Shown here: positions 16,546 to 25,280 of the stretch, piece after piece
Position numbering within the stretch: position 1 is the first letter of the stretch
Layout: each line of letters begins with the position of its first letter
From: [Flexibacter] sp. ATCC 35208
Lineage (GTDB): Bacteria > Bacteroidota > Bacteroidia > Chitinophagales > Chitinophagaceae
DNA: 34,128 nt
Assembly: GCF_001975825.1 (NCBI RefSeq)
Contig: NZ_MTKN01000078.1
Coordinates: forward strand, 1 to 34,128
Reading direction: 5' to 3'
The notes under the pieces: model-generated
The model's input: the letters and a program-made list of their open reading frames with translations, nothing else
Databases searched by the model: none
Told to the model about the DNA's origin: nothing
Program-made: the position numbers and the translations under genes

Positions 16546-17538
16546 TTAAATCAATTCCAGCTGATATAATTTATCATTGATATACTTGATCTCCTCTGCA
16601 CCCAGTTTTACATGAATAGCTCTTGCATTCTGTATCGCCTGATTCGCATCCCGGGCACCTACCAACGCTACTGTAATACCCGGCCTTTCAATCGTCCAGC
16701 GGATCACCAACTGAGCCAGTGTTACATTCTTACTTTCTGCCATCGGGCGGATCTGGTCAAGGAATGCATTGATACGAACCAGGTTATCTTCCTTGTAGTA
16801 TTTAGATCCCGCACGGGTATCGCCCTCTCCGAACTGATGCCCCGGTTTGATCTTCCCTGTCAGCACCCCCCGCTGCAGCGGACTGTATGCCAAAATACCT
16901 TTTTTGTTTTCTATGCAATAAGGTACTGTTTCCTTTTCGATATTCCGCTCTACCATGCTGAAAGGCACCTGGTTGGAAGCGAGTTTTACCACGCTGTCTG
17001 CTTTCTTCATCTGCTCCACATTGTAGTTACATACACCTGCTTCGCGGATCTTACCCTGTTGTTTTAATTGTGCCACCGCTTCGAAAGTTTCTTCAATCGG
17101 TGTTGTCGGGTCTGGCCAGTGAATCTGCAACAGATCGATATAATCTGTACCCAGTCTCTTCAGACTATTCTCACACTCAAGGATCACACTTTCCTTCCCT
17201 GCATATTTGTAGATATCAATATCTTTCCCGCTGTTGTCTTTGCTCTTAAAACCAAACTCACCTTTTGCCAGATCCCAGCGCATACCAAATTTAGTGAGGA
17301 GCTGTACCTTGCTACGGTCTGTTCCTTTCAGCGCTTCGCCTACAATTTCTTCGCTTAATCCCTGGCCATAAATGGGTGCCGTATCAATAGAAGTAACACC
17401 TTCATCAATAGATGCTTTGATCGCTTCCACAGCGTCTTTCCGCTCTGCGCCGCCCCACATCCATCCACCAATTGCCCATGCGCCAAATGTAATGGCGCTT
17501 ACCTTCAGTTCGCTTTCGCCTAATTGTCTAAATTCCAT
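16546..17538 (-). CDS. Aldo/keto reductase
   Basis: The 330-residue product is a TIM-barrel NADPH-dependent oxidoreductase of the aldo/keto reductase superfamily. The catalytic tetrad is present: Asp52 and Tyr57 (SIDTAPIYGQG), Lys83 (LLTKFG) and His140 (LLQIHWPDP). The cofactor end appears in the segment ERPGITVALVGARDANQ. Length and the HWPDP motif resemble the AKR11/YghZ-like soluble group; the substrate cannot be read from sequence. It lies between hmgA and hpd on the same strand but is separated from hmgA by a strong terminator, so it is probably its own unit. Whether it belongs to aromatic metabolism is unproven. The ATG at 17538 fits the family start. Confidence 0.9.
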   Translation of the reverse strand: MEFRQLGESELKVSAITFGAWAIGGWMWGGAERKDAVEAIKASIDEGVTSIDTAPIYGQGLSEEIVGEALKGTDRSKVQLLTKFGMRWDLAKGEFGFKSKDNSGKDIDIYKYAGKESVILECENSLKRLGTDYIDLLQIHWPDPTTPIEETFEAVAQLKQQGKIREAGVCNYNVEQMKKADSVVKLASNQVPFSMVERNIEKETVPYCIENKKGILAYSPLQRGVLTGKIKPGHQFGEGDTRAGSKYYKEDNLVRINAFLDQIRPMAESKNVTLAQLVIRWTIERPGITVALVGARDANQAIQNARAIHVKLGAEEIKYINDKLYQLELI

Positions 17539-17649
17539 TTTGTTCCCGTTTTATTGTTATGCAATATAGAAAATCAGGATGGATCAAAAATAAATGAAAC
17601 TCCCTGGACCCGCATAAAATGGAAATCCGGCTCCATCAGGTATCCGAAT

Positions 17650-17689
17650 AAAAGAGCGTGTACCTTCAACATAAGATACACGCTCTTTT
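17650..17689 (-). terminator. Intrinsic terminator after hmgA
   Basis: A 13-bp perfect stem (AAAAGAGCGTGTA with TACACGCTCTTTT, 14-base loop) lies between the hmgA stop and the aldo/keto reductase start. T runs exist on both strands. Confidence 0.85.
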
Positions 17690-17774
17690 TTTTGGGAAGG
17701 GCCTCTGGCCGGCTAAAGCGTTAAACACGACTGCTTGCAGCAATACCCCCCTGCTTAAACTAAATCTGATCTCC

Positions 17775-18932
17775 CTACTCCTTCCAACTCATAGTATAAC
17801 TTTCATCCTCTATCCCCAACGCCTCTTCTGTAATCTGCAATGGATGAAAAGTATCCACCATCACCGCCAGCTCTTTCGTTTCCGTTTTCCCGATACTCTT
17901 CTCCACCGCGCCCGGATGTGGTCCATGTGGAATACCACCGGGATGTAACGTGATCATTCCTCTTGTCACATGCTTGCGACTCATAAAATCACCATCTACA
18001 TAATACAGCACTTCATCACTATCAATATTACTATGATTGTAAGGCGCAGGTATAGACGCCGGGTGGTAATCATACATTCTTGGTACAAATGAACACACCA
18101 CAAAATTATGTCCTTCAAATGTCTGATGCACCGGTGGTGGCTGGTGCACGCGCCCCGTAATCGGCTCGAAATCGTGTATGGAAAAGGTAAACGGATACTC
18201 GCATCCATCCCACCCTATCACATCAAATGGATGATGCGCATAGTGTATAGGATACATCATGCCTTTCTTTTTTATCTTAATTAAATAATCACCTGCCTGA
18301 TCCACCGTTACCAGGTTCTCCGGTTGGCGGATGTCCCGCTCACAATAAGGTGCATGTTCCAGCAACTGCCCAAACTTGCTTAAATACCGCTGCGGATAAC
18401 GAATAGGACTAAATGATTCTACGATAAACAGCCTGTTGTCTGCCGTATTGAAATGTACCTGGTAAATGGTGCCGCGTGGTACCACTAAATAATCACCATA
18501 GGAAAATGACAACTGTCCATACTGTGTAAGCAGTGTACCACTCCCTTCATGCACAAAGATCATTTCATCTGCATCCGCATTTTTATAAAAGTACTCCGTC
18601 ATACTCTCCTGCGGAGCCGCTAATACGATGTGCAGATCACTATTCACCAATACCGGTTTCCTGCTTTGCAGAAAATCTTTTTTAGGCATGATATTAAATC
18701 CCTGAAAACTCCGGTGCTTGAGCATCTTCTCTTCCGCTACTTTTGGCGCTACCGAAAATGGCGTATCTACCTTTACAATTTCTGTAGGAGGATGACAATG
18801 ATACAACAACGTAGAATTGGAAGAAAAGCCTTCAGTGGAAAATAACTGTTCGGAGTACAACGACCCATCCGGTTTGCGGAACTGGGTATGACGCTTGTGC
18901 GGGATCTCTCCCAGCTTACAATAATGAGGCAT
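17775..18932 (-). CDS. hmgA: Homogentisate 1,2-dioxygenase
   Basis: This 385-residue Fe(II) enzyme opens the ring of homogentisate to maleylacetoacetate, the step after HPPD in tyrosine degradation. It has the bicupin layout of the family. Candidate iron ligands sit in APYNHSNIDSDEVLYYVDGD (His300 and Asp306 or Glu307) and HPGGIPHGPHPG (His336), with the spacing known from the human enzyme. The N-terminal region (HKRHTQF, about 12-18) and the central HHPFDVIGWDGCEYPF match the short Bacteroidota form, about 60 residues shorter than the human protein. The ATG at 18932 begins MPHYCKLGEIPHKRH. A 33-codon ORF ends 45 bases upstream. No fumarylacetoacetase or isomerase gene is present in this window, so the pathway is completed elsewhere. 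Confidence 0.94.
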   Translation of the reverse strand: MPHYCKLGEIPHKRHTQFRKPDGSLYSEQLFSTEGFSSNSTLLYHCHPPTEIVKVDTPFSVAPKVAEEKMLKHRSFQGFNIMPKKDFLQSRKPVLVNSDLHIVLAAPQESMTEYFYKNADADEMIFVHEGSGTLLTQYGQLSFSYGDYLVVPRGTIYQVHFNTADNRLFIVESFSPIRYPQRYLSKFGQLLEHAPYCERDIRQPENLVTVDQAGDYLIKIKKKGMMYPIHYAHHPFDVIGWDGCEYPFTFSIHDFEPITGRVHQPPPVHQTFEGHNFVVCSFVPRMYDYHPASIPAPYNHSNIDSDEVLYYVDGDFMSRKHVTRGMITLHPGGIPHGPHPGAVEKSIGKTETKELAVMVDTFHPLQITEEALGIEDESYTMSWKE

Positions 18933-18977
18933 TACAAATATGTTTTGATATGTGGAGTTACAATTTTATGACAAACG

Positions 18978-19079
18978 TTAAAAAACGGAAGCGGCGTCCA
19001 TGGCCAAAGCTGCCAGCAGAAAACAGTATTTCCAGCGGCGCTTATCGATATAATATGTGAAGTTGCGAAAATAAGGCAT
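18978..19079 (-). CDS. 33-residue aromatic-rich leader peptide or small protein upstream of hmgA
   Basis: The frame from the ATG at 19079 to the TAA at 18978 encodes a peptide starting MPYFRNFTYYIDKRR and continuing WKYCFLLAALAMDAASVF. It has four Tyr, four Phe and one Trp among 33 residues, notable beside tyrosine-degrading genes. It has the same length as the ORF before hpd and shares its core KYCFL and LAMDA, with mostly synonymous codon differences. The ATG stands 16 bases after a perfect TAnnTTTG box, exactly the spacing seen at hpd. hmgA starts 45 bases downstream. The second half is hydrophobic and could also be a membrane segment. A sensing leader peptide is inferred, not shown. Confidence 0.68.
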   Translation of the reverse strand: MPYFRNFTYYIDKRRWKYCFLLAALAMDAASVF

Positions 19080-19095
19080 CGTAACGTGGTTGGAA

Positions 19096-19103
19096 CAAAT
19101 GTA
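19096..19103 (-). promoter_or_regulatory. Candidate -7 box for the leader ORF and hmgA
   Basis: TACATTTG on the minus strand is a full match to TAnnTTTG. No clear TTTG is seen 19-21 bases upstream, so the -33 element is weak. Confidence 0.5.
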
Positions 19104-19271
19104 GTGAATTACTGAATATTACACGCTTTGTTGTCCAGGACAAACCATTACCCGGAAATTTTTACAAAAAACCGCCCTTCATTTTAAATTATTTCAAAAT
19201 TCTGACAATTCATTTGCTAATTCAAAAGTAATTCCGGACTTTTGTTTGCGAATAGTAAATTATATAAAATA

Positions 19272-19376
19272 GTGCTACCAATAGTTACATACTCCTCTTC
19301 TGCATCCCGCACCATCTCCGGTGCAGGTTTCAGCACTATTATTACTACCACAATTATTACCCCGCTCCGGGGTTAA
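19272..19376 (+). promoter_or_regulatory. Candidate threonine-operon leader peptide frame
   Basis: An open frame upstream of thrA ends in STIITTTIITPLRG and a TAA at 19374. It has five Thr and four Ile codons within nine positions, just as the thrL leader of enteric bacteria is built of Thr and Ile codons. There is no ATG; GTG at 19272 (34 residues) or TTG at 19242 are possible starts. The Thr/Ile run leads directly into a GC-rich hairpin (19359-19373). thrA starts 83 bases after the stop. This strongly suggests attenuation by charged Thr and Ile tRNAs, though the hairpin geometry is unlike the classic one. Confidence 0.6.
19359..19373 (+). terminator. Possible attenuator hairpin of the thr operon
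   Basis: ACCCCG and CGGGGT pair perfectly around a CTC loop and are followed by TAATTTT, a weak T tract. Alternative pairing is possible: GGTTA at 19371 with TAACC at 19411, and ACCAC/GTGGT at 19397-19411. Confidence 0.45.
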
Positions 19377-19459
19377 TTTTCACATATCATCCAACGACCA
19401 CCACAAGTGGTAACCAGCAGCAAAAGCGATAGGATCTTTACGTATTAACAATTACAGAC

Positions 19460-21907
19460 ATGCAAGTATTAAAATTCGGCGGTACCTCCATGGGAAGCGC
19501 CCAGGCGATAGAACAGGTTTGCGAGATCGTAAAAAATAGAAAACAAAACGGACGTCTTACCATCGTAGCTTCTGCTATGAGCGGCATCACCGACAAACTC
19601 ATACAGGTAGGTACTCTCGCCGGACAAGGACAGGAACAATATAAAACTGTATTGGAGGAGATTGAAAACAAACACCTCGACACTATCCGAACCCTCTTCC
19701 CTATCACTGCGCAGAGCAGCATTATCTCTCAGGTGAAAAAGCGCGTTAACGTACTGGAAACACTGTGTGACGGTATCTTCCAGGTAGGTGAACTGAGCGC
19801 AAGATCGTTGGATAAAATCATGAGCTTCGGTGAACTGGTATCTTCTTACCTGCTCGCCGAAAAACTCAAAGTCAGCGGCCTTTCTGCCGCATGGAAAGAC
19901 AGCCGTGAACTGATCGTGACCGATGGTAACTTTGGTAACGCCGCTGTAAACTTCCTCGCTACCAATCATCAGACTAACCAGTATTTTCAGCAGGAAAGCG
20001 CTACCTACGTGGTACTCCCAGGCTTTGTAGCCGCTACCGCTGATGGCGAAACCACGACCCTCGGCAGAGGTGGTTCCGACTACACCGCTGCTATTATCGC
20101 AGCTGCCCTCAACGCTGAGGTACTCGATATCTGGACCGATGTAAGCGGTATGATGACCGCCGACCCTCGTCTCGTATCACAGGCTATTCCTATCCCCCAC
20201 ATCAGCTATGCTGAGGCAATGGAACTGTCTCACTTCGGCGCCAAGGTGATCTACCCGCCTACCATCCAACCGGTGATGGACAAGAAAATACCTATCTGGA
20301 TCAAGAACACTTTTTCTCCGGAAGATTATGGTACACTGATCCATACACCCGATGGCAATGGCCGCAACTACCCTGTAACAGGTATCAGCGGTATCCAGAA
20401 GATCGCCCTGCTTACCCTCGAAGGTAGCGGCATGGTAGGTATACCAGGCTTCTCCAAACGCCTGTTCGAAGCCCTGCTCCAGGAAAAGATCAATGTGATC
20501 CTCATCACACAGAGCTCTTCTGAACACTCTATCACTGTAGGTATCCACGAAGCAGATATGCTGAAATCCAAACAGGCGGTAGATAGCGAATTCGCACAGG
20601 AAATACAGGAAAAACGTATACAACCCCTCGTGGTTGAAAGAGATATGAGCATCGTGGCGGTAGTTGGTGATAAGATGAAAAACCACCATGGTACCAGCGG
20701 CAAACTCTTTGCTGCACTGGGTCGTAACGGTGTAAACATCCGCGCCATCGCACAGGGTTCTACTGAAAAGAACATCTCTGTAGTGATCAATAAAAACGAT
20801 GTGAAGAAAGCGCTGAACGTGATCCACGAAGCATTCTTCGAAGCCCCGCTGAAACAGGTGAACGTATTCATCGCCGGTGTGGGCAACGTAGGGGGCAAAC
20901 TGCTGGAACAACTGAACCAACAGCACAACTTCCTCATGAATGAACTCGGTCTGCACGTACGCGTTGCAGGTATTGCCAACAGTAAGAAAATGGCTTTCGG
21001 CCATGCTTCCATCAACCTGCCTGAATGGCGCCAGTTGCTGGAAAACGGCGAAAGCTCCGATATGAAAGGATTTGCACAAAAGATCAAATCCCTCAACCTC
21101 CGCAACAGCGTATTCGTTGATAACACTGCCAGTCCTGAAGTAGCAGCGATATACGGCGACTTCCTGCAACACGGTATCTCTGTAGTAACCTGCAACAAGA
21201 TCGCCTGTTCTTCTGACTACAACTATTATAAGAGCCTGAAAGAAACAGCACGTAAATTCAACGCATCTTTCCTGTTCGAAACCAACGTAGGCGCTGGTCT
21301 GCCGGTGATCAACACCCTGAATGACCTGATCCGCAGCGGTGATAAAGTAAACAGCATCGAAGCCGTACTGAGTGGTAGCCTGAACTTCGTGTTCAACAAC
21401 TTTGTGGATGGCGCAAGCTTCCGTGAAGTGGTAAAAGCTGCACAGGACGAAGGATATACTGAACCAGATCCACGTATCGATCTGAGTGGTGTGGATGTAA
21501 TGCGCAAGATCCTGATACTGGCCCGTGAAAGTGGCGCCAGAATGGAACTGGAAGACATCACTAACCATTCCTTCCTGCCTGCCGAAGCACTGAACGCACC
21601 ATCTGTTGCTGACTTCTACGAACAACTGGATGTACATGCCGCTCACTTCAAAGGTCTCTATGAAGCTGCTGTGAAAGAAGGCAAACGCCTGAAGTTCGTA
21701 GCCCGCTATGAAAATGGCAAAGCTTCTGTAGGTCTGCAGTCCGTAGCACCAGATCATCCTTTCTACAACCTGCTTGGAAAAGATAACATTGTGCTCTATA
21801 CCACTAACCGCTATGCTGACCAGCCACTCATCGTTAAAGGTGCAGGCGCAGGGGCAGATGTAACCGCTTCTGGTATCTTTGCAGATATTATCCGTTCTGC
21901 CAGATAA
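19460..21907 (+). CDS. thrA: Bifunctional aspartokinase / homoserine dehydrogenase
   Basis: This 815-residue fusion catalyses the first and third steps from aspartate toward threonine and methionine. The aspartokinase domain (1 to about 295) shows KFGGTS at 5-10, GRGGSDYTA at 202-210 and DVSGMMTADPR at 227-237. Two ACT regulatory segments follow (about 313-460), the site of threonine feedback in homologues. The homoserine dehydrogenase domain starts near 467 with the NAD(P) loop GVGNVGG (473-479). It continues with TNVGAGLPVI and YTEPDPRIDLSGVDVMRK of the catalytic region. Length matches E. coli ThrA (820). The ATG at 19460 begins MQVLKFGG. It is the first gene of thrABC and lies behind a Thr/Ile-rich leader frame. 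Confidence 0.97.
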   Translation: MQVLKFGGTSMGSAQAIEQVCEIVKNRKQNGRLTIVASAMSGITDKLIQVGTLAGQGQEQYKTVLEEIENKHLDTIRTLFPITAQSSIISQVKKRVNVLETLCDGIFQVGELSARSLDKIMSFGELVSSYLLAEKLKVSGLSAAWKDSRELIVTDGNFGNAAVNFLATNHQTNQYFQQESATYVVLPGFVAATADGETTTLGRGGSDYTAAIIAAALNAEVLDIWTDVSGMMTADPRLVSQAIPIPHISYAEAMELSHFGAKVIYPPTIQPVMDKKIPIWIKNTFSPEDYGTLIHTPDGNGRNYPVTGISGIQKIALLTLEGSGMVGIPGFSKRLFEALLQEKINVILITQSSSEHSITVGIHEADMLKSKQAVDSEFAQEIQEKRIQPLVVERDMSIVAVVGDKMKNHHGTSGKLFAALGRNGVNIRAIAQGSTEKNISVVINKNDVKKALNVIHEAFFEAPLKQVNVFIAGVGNVGGKLLEQLNQQHNFLMNELGLHVRVAGIANSKKMAFGHASINLPEWRQLLENGESSDMKGFAQKIKSLNLRNSVFVDNTASPEVAAIYGDFLQHGISVVTCNKIACSSDYNYYKSLKETARKFNASFLFETNVGAGLPVINTLNDLIRSGDKVNSIEAVLSGSLNFVFNNFVDGASFREVVKAAQDEGYTEPDPRIDLSGVDVMRKILILARESGARMELEDITNHSFLPAEALNAPSVADFYEQLDVHAAHFKGLYEAAVKEGKRLKFVARYENGKASVGLQSVAPDHPFYNLLGKDNIVLYTTNRYADQPLIVKGAGAGADVTASGIFADIIRSAR

Positions 21908-21944
21908 TGTTTATCTTAAATGTTCAATCACAAAGCAAAGACTG

Positions 21945-22880
21945 ATGGAAAATGATTGTATAAAAGTATTTGCCCCCGCAACGGTAGCCAATGTAGCCTG
22001 TGGCTTTGATGTGATCGGGTTGGCCATGGAAGCACCCGGCGATGAATTCATCATGCGCAGGAGTGACAAACCAGGCGTGACTATCACAAAAGTACATGGT
22101 GCCAATCTGTCTACAGACCCGGCGCAGAACGTATGTGGCGTGGCAATACAGGCATTGTTGCAAAAGCTTGGAAATCCGGATGCAGGTATAGAGCTGGAAT
22201 TATTTAAGAATATCACGCCAGGTAGTGGCATTGGCTCCAGTGCCGCCAGTAGCGCAGGCGCTGTAGTAGGTGCGAACCATCTGCTGGGCGAACCATTCAC
22301 ACGTAAGCAACTCGTACGCTTTGCAATGGAAGGTGAAAGACTGGCCAGTGGCGCTGCACACGCAGACAACGTAGCCCCCGCTATCCTGGGTGGCTTCACC
22401 CTCGTAAGAAGTTATAAACCGCTTGATATTACAAGCCTCCATACACCATCAGAACTCTGGGTGACGGTCATCCATCCCCAGATTGAAGTGAAAACTTCCG
22501 ATGCCCGCGAGATCCTGAAACAAAAAGTGCTCATGACCGATGCTATCCGCCAGTGGGGCAACGTCGGCGCACTCGTAGCAGGCCTCTACCAGGAAAACTA
22601 TGACCTCATCAGCCGTTCTCTGGAAGATGTGATTGTAGAACCGGTACGTGCGATCCTCATTCCTGCTTTCTATGAACTGAAAGTAAAATGTAAGGAAGCA
22701 GGTGCACTAGGTGGTGGTATCTCCGGCTCCGGTCCTTCTGTATTCATGCTGAGCAAAGGTGAAGCCAATGCCCGCAATGTAGCAGAGATGATGAATACCG
22801 TATATGCACCCCTGGGCGTGGATTATAAAATCCATGTATCCAAAATCAATACGGAAGGTGTGAAAATATCAAAAGCGTAA
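21945..22880 (+). CDS. thrB: Homoserine kinase
   Basis: The 311-residue GHMP-family kinase phosphorylates homoserine to O-phosphohomoserine with ATP. The substrate-proximal start VFAPATVANVACGFDVIGLA, the ATP loop PGSGIGSSAASS (92-103) and the C-terminal GGGISGSGPSVFML motif are intact. The ATG at 21945 (MENDCIKVFAPAT) is chosen: an earlier in-frame ATG at 21879 would overlap the end of thrA and add 22 residues unlike the family. It lies 37 bases after thrA and 6 before thrC, in one operon. Confidence 0.96.
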   Translation: MENDCIKVFAPATVANVACGFDVIGLAMEAPGDEFIMRRSDKPGVTITKVHGANLSTDPAQNVCGVAIQALLQKLGNPDAGIELELFKNITPGSGIGSSAASSAGAVVGANHLLGEPFTRKQLVRFAMEGERLASGAAHADNVAPAILGGFTLVRSYKPLDITSLHTPSELWVTVIHPQIEVKTSDAREILKQKVLMTDAIRQWGNVGALVAGLYQENYDLISRSLEDVIVEPVRAILIPAFYELKVKCKEAGALGGGISGSGPSVFMLSKGEANARNVAEMMNTVYAPLGVDYKIHVSKINTEGVKISKA

Positions 22881-22886
22881 TCACAA

Positions 22887-24173
22887 ATGAAATACTATAG
22901 TTTACAGAATAAAGATCATATCGTATCATTCGAAGATGCAGTAGTAGCAGGCCTTGCGCCTGACAAAGGTTTGTACTTCCCGGAGCACATTCCTGCATTT
23001 GAAAAAAGCTTCTTCGAAAATATCGGTACGCTCAGCGAAGTTGAAATCGGCTATGCTGCCATCAAACCTTTTGTAGGTGAAGAGATTCCTGATGATGTGC
23101 TGCGTAAGATCATTGCCGATACATTGAGCTTCCCTTTCCCTGTTGCACCTGTTCACGACAATATTTATTCCCTTGAACTCTGGCATGGTCCTACCCTCGC
23201 CTTCAAGGACGTAGGCGCCCGCTTTATGGCTGGTTGTCTCGGTTATTTCCGCAGGAATGATACCCGCCCTGTAACCGTGCTGGTAGCTACTTCCGGCGAT
23301 ACCGGCGGCGCTGTAGCCAATGGCTTCTACGATGTACCAGGTGTGAAAGTGGTGATCCTCTACCCAGGTGGTAAAGTGAGCACCCTGCAGGAAAAACAAC
23401 TGACTACACTGGGTAAGAATATCACTGCCCTGGAAATAGCCGGTACCTTCGATGACTGTCAGCGTATGGTGAAAACCGCTTTCCTGGATGCAGAACTACA
23501 GGCACACAGCCTGCTCACCAGCGCGAACTCTATCAACGTAGCCCGCTGGCTGCCACAGATGTTCTATTACCTGCTGGCTTATAAACAACTGCAAAAAGAG
23601 GTGGTGTTCTCTGTACCTTCCGGTAACTTCGGTAACATCTGCGCAGGTATGATGGCTGCCGCTATGGGACTGCCGGTAAAGCATTTTGTAGCCAGTACAA
23701 ATGTGAATGATACCGTACCCCGTTTCATGGAAAATGGCCAGTACGAACCAGGACAGGCAAAGCCTACGCTTTCCAACGCGATGGACGTAGCCGATCCGAG
23801 CAACTTTGTAAGAATACTGCAACTATTTACCAACAGCCTGCCGGCACTGAAAGAAAAGCTCACGGCTTACAGTTTCGATGATAAGGCGACTGTAGCCACC
23901 ATGGAAGCTGTATGGAGTAAACATCACTATATGCTGGATCCACATGGTGCCGTAGGCTACCTGGGTCTGCAAAAGTACCTGGCAGGCGCCGATACAACCG
24001 GTGTGTTCCTCGAAACCGCTCACCCGGTAAAATTCGCAGACACCGCACCCACCAGTCTGCAATCACAGATTGTAACGCCGGAGAGCGTACAATACCTGTA
24101 TTCACTGGAAAAAGAGTCTGTACAACTCCCGAATGACTACGCAGCCCTGAAAGGCTGGCTGATGCAGCAATAA
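22887..24173 (+). CDS. thrC: Threonine synthase
   Basis: The 428-residue PLP enzyme converts O-phosphohomoserine to threonine. The PLP lysine is Lys107 in WHGPTLAFKDVG; the phosphate-binding region ATSGDTGGAVANGF and SVPSGNFGNICAG follow. This is the long, E. coli-like class of threonine synthase. The start is 6 bases after the thrB stop. A strong terminator follows 13 bases after its own stop, so it ends the thrABC operon. Confidence 0.96.
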   Translation: MKYYSLQNKDHIVSFEDAVVAGLAPDKGLYFPEHIPAFEKSFFENIGTLSEVEIGYAAIKPFVGEEIPDDVLRKIIADTLSFPFPVAPVHDNIYSLELWHGPTLAFKDVGARFMAGCLGYFRRNDTRPVTVLVATSGDTGGAVANGFYDVPGVKVVILYPGGKVSTLQEKQLTTLGKNITALEIAGTFDDCQRMVKTAFLDAELQAHSLLTSANSINVARWLPQMFYYLLAYKQLQKEVVFSVPSGNFGNICAGMMAAAMGLPVKHFVASTNVNDTVPRFMENGQYEPGQAKPTLSNAMDVADPSNFVRILQLFTNSLPALKEKLTAYSFDDKATVATMEAVWSKHHYMLDPHGAVGYLGLQKYLAGADTTGVFLETAHPVKFADTAPTSLQSQIVTPESVQYLYSLEKESVQLPNDYAALKGWLMQQ

Positions 24174-24186
24174 AGGTTTTCTACTT

Positions 24187-24230
24187 AAAAGAACTTGTAT
24201 CTTTCTTTTGATACAAGTTCTTTTTTATTT
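24187..24230 (+). terminator. Intrinsic terminator of the thrABC operon
   Basis: A 15-bp perfect stem (AAAAGAACTTGTATC with GATACAAGTTCTTTT) with an 8-base loop is followed by more T residues. Confidence 0.92.
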
Positions 24231-24242
24231 TAATATTGCTGT

Positions 24243-25247
24243 ATGAAATACCTGGCCGTTTTTGCATTGCCGATCCTGTTTGCCTGCAACTCCAACTCCG
24301 CAGGGCATTCAGCAGATGCAACAAAAGATTCCGCGCTCTATGCGCCTATGATACAGCCGTTGACAGATTCTCTCAATAAATTTCCTGACAATGCAGACCT
24401 GCATTTCAGAAGAGCCCTCCTATTATTCAACACAGACCCGGCGCTGGCACAAAAAGACTTTGAAAAAGCTGCACAGCTCAAGCCCAACGTTCCTGACTAT
24501 TGGGCAGGTGCCGGAGAAGCCGCTATTTTAATCGCCAACTACAAAGAAGCAGTGGCCAACTTCGAAAAAGCCCAGCACCTGGCGCCCAAGTATGCTTACC
24601 TGCAATACCGCCTCGCCACCGCCCTGATCGAAGATAAACAATACAAACGCGCAGACAGCCTGGCTTCTAAACTGGCCAATGATCCTGCCAATCACGATAA
24701 AGCCTATTATCTGAAAGCGAAGATCGCAGAAGAGAATAAAGATACCACCCTCGCCATCCAATACCTGCGTACAGCAGTGGATCAGGCAGGTTTACAAAGT
24801 GACTACGATGCGGTGATGGAACTGGGCGATCTGCTGGCTCAGCGGCATGCACCTGCTTCATTGCAGTACTATCAGCTGGCAGCCAGAATGGATTCGACCA
24901 ATGATGACGCGCTCTACGCTATGGGTAAGTTCTATGAGCAGGAAAGTAAAATGGCAGAAGCCATCACGGCATTCAAAAATGCCATCAATATCGATGCGGA
25001 AGATGGTGACAACTATTTTGCTTTAGGAATGATCTATTTCAGACAGCAGGAATGGCAGCCGGCTTACAACTACTTTAACATGGCCTGTAAGTCAGGGCCG
25101 ACCGATGGTGAAGCCTATTACTACCGTGGCAGGTGCAACGAAAAACTAGGCCGTAAACAGGCCGCTATCGACGATTATTCCAAGGCTGTAACCTTTAAGA
25201 AAGACTTCAAAGAAGCCAAAGAGGCGCTGGCCAACATACAGAAATAA
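24243..25247 (+). CDS. TPR-repeat lipoprotein
   Basis: The 334-residue product has a lipoprotein signal (MKYLAVFALPILFAC, lipid Cys15) followed by a flexible Ser/Asp-rich stretch. The remainder is helical tetratricopeptide repeats: about seven units, for example FRRALLLFNTDPALAQKDFEKA, quoted in part as LLLFNTDPALAQKDFEKA, then YWAGAGEAAILIANYKEAVA, ALYAMGKFYEQESKMAEAIT and AYYYRGRCNEKLGRKQAAID. TPR lipoproteins of this kind usually scaffold envelope complexes. It lies between the thr terminator and rpe (33-base gap) and may share a transcript with rpe. The partner is unknown. The start is set by the signal peptide; only 4 bases separate it from a TAATATTG box, so its real promoter is unclear. 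Confidence 0.85.
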   Translation: MKYLAVFALPILFACNSNSAGHSADATKDSALYAPMIQPLTDSLNKFPDNADLHFRRALLLFNTDPALAQKDFEKAAQLKPNVPDYWAGAGEAAILIANYKEAVANFEKAQHLAPKYAYLQYRLATALIEDKQYKRADSLASKLANDPANHDKAYYLKAKIAEENKDTTLAIQYLRTAVDQAGLQSDYDAVMELGDLLAQRHAPASLQYYQLAARMDSTNDDALYAMGKFYEQESKMAEAITAFKNAINIDAEDGDNYFALGMIYFRQQEWQPAYNYFNMACKSGPTDGEAYYYRGRCNEKLGRKQAAIDDYSKAVTFKKDFKEAKEALANIQK

Positions 25248-25280
25248 GTTACATTCGTCACTCAAAAAAACGTTGTTCCT

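Noticed and set aside
19469..21757. Several long minus-strand frames opposite thrA
   Set aside because: They are shadows of strong codon bias in thrA, with Cys- and His-rich nonsense translations.
24207..24238. Promoter TTTG-N20-TAATATTG inside the thr terminator
   Set aside because: It ends only 4 bases before the lipoprotein ATG, leaving no room for a transcript start.
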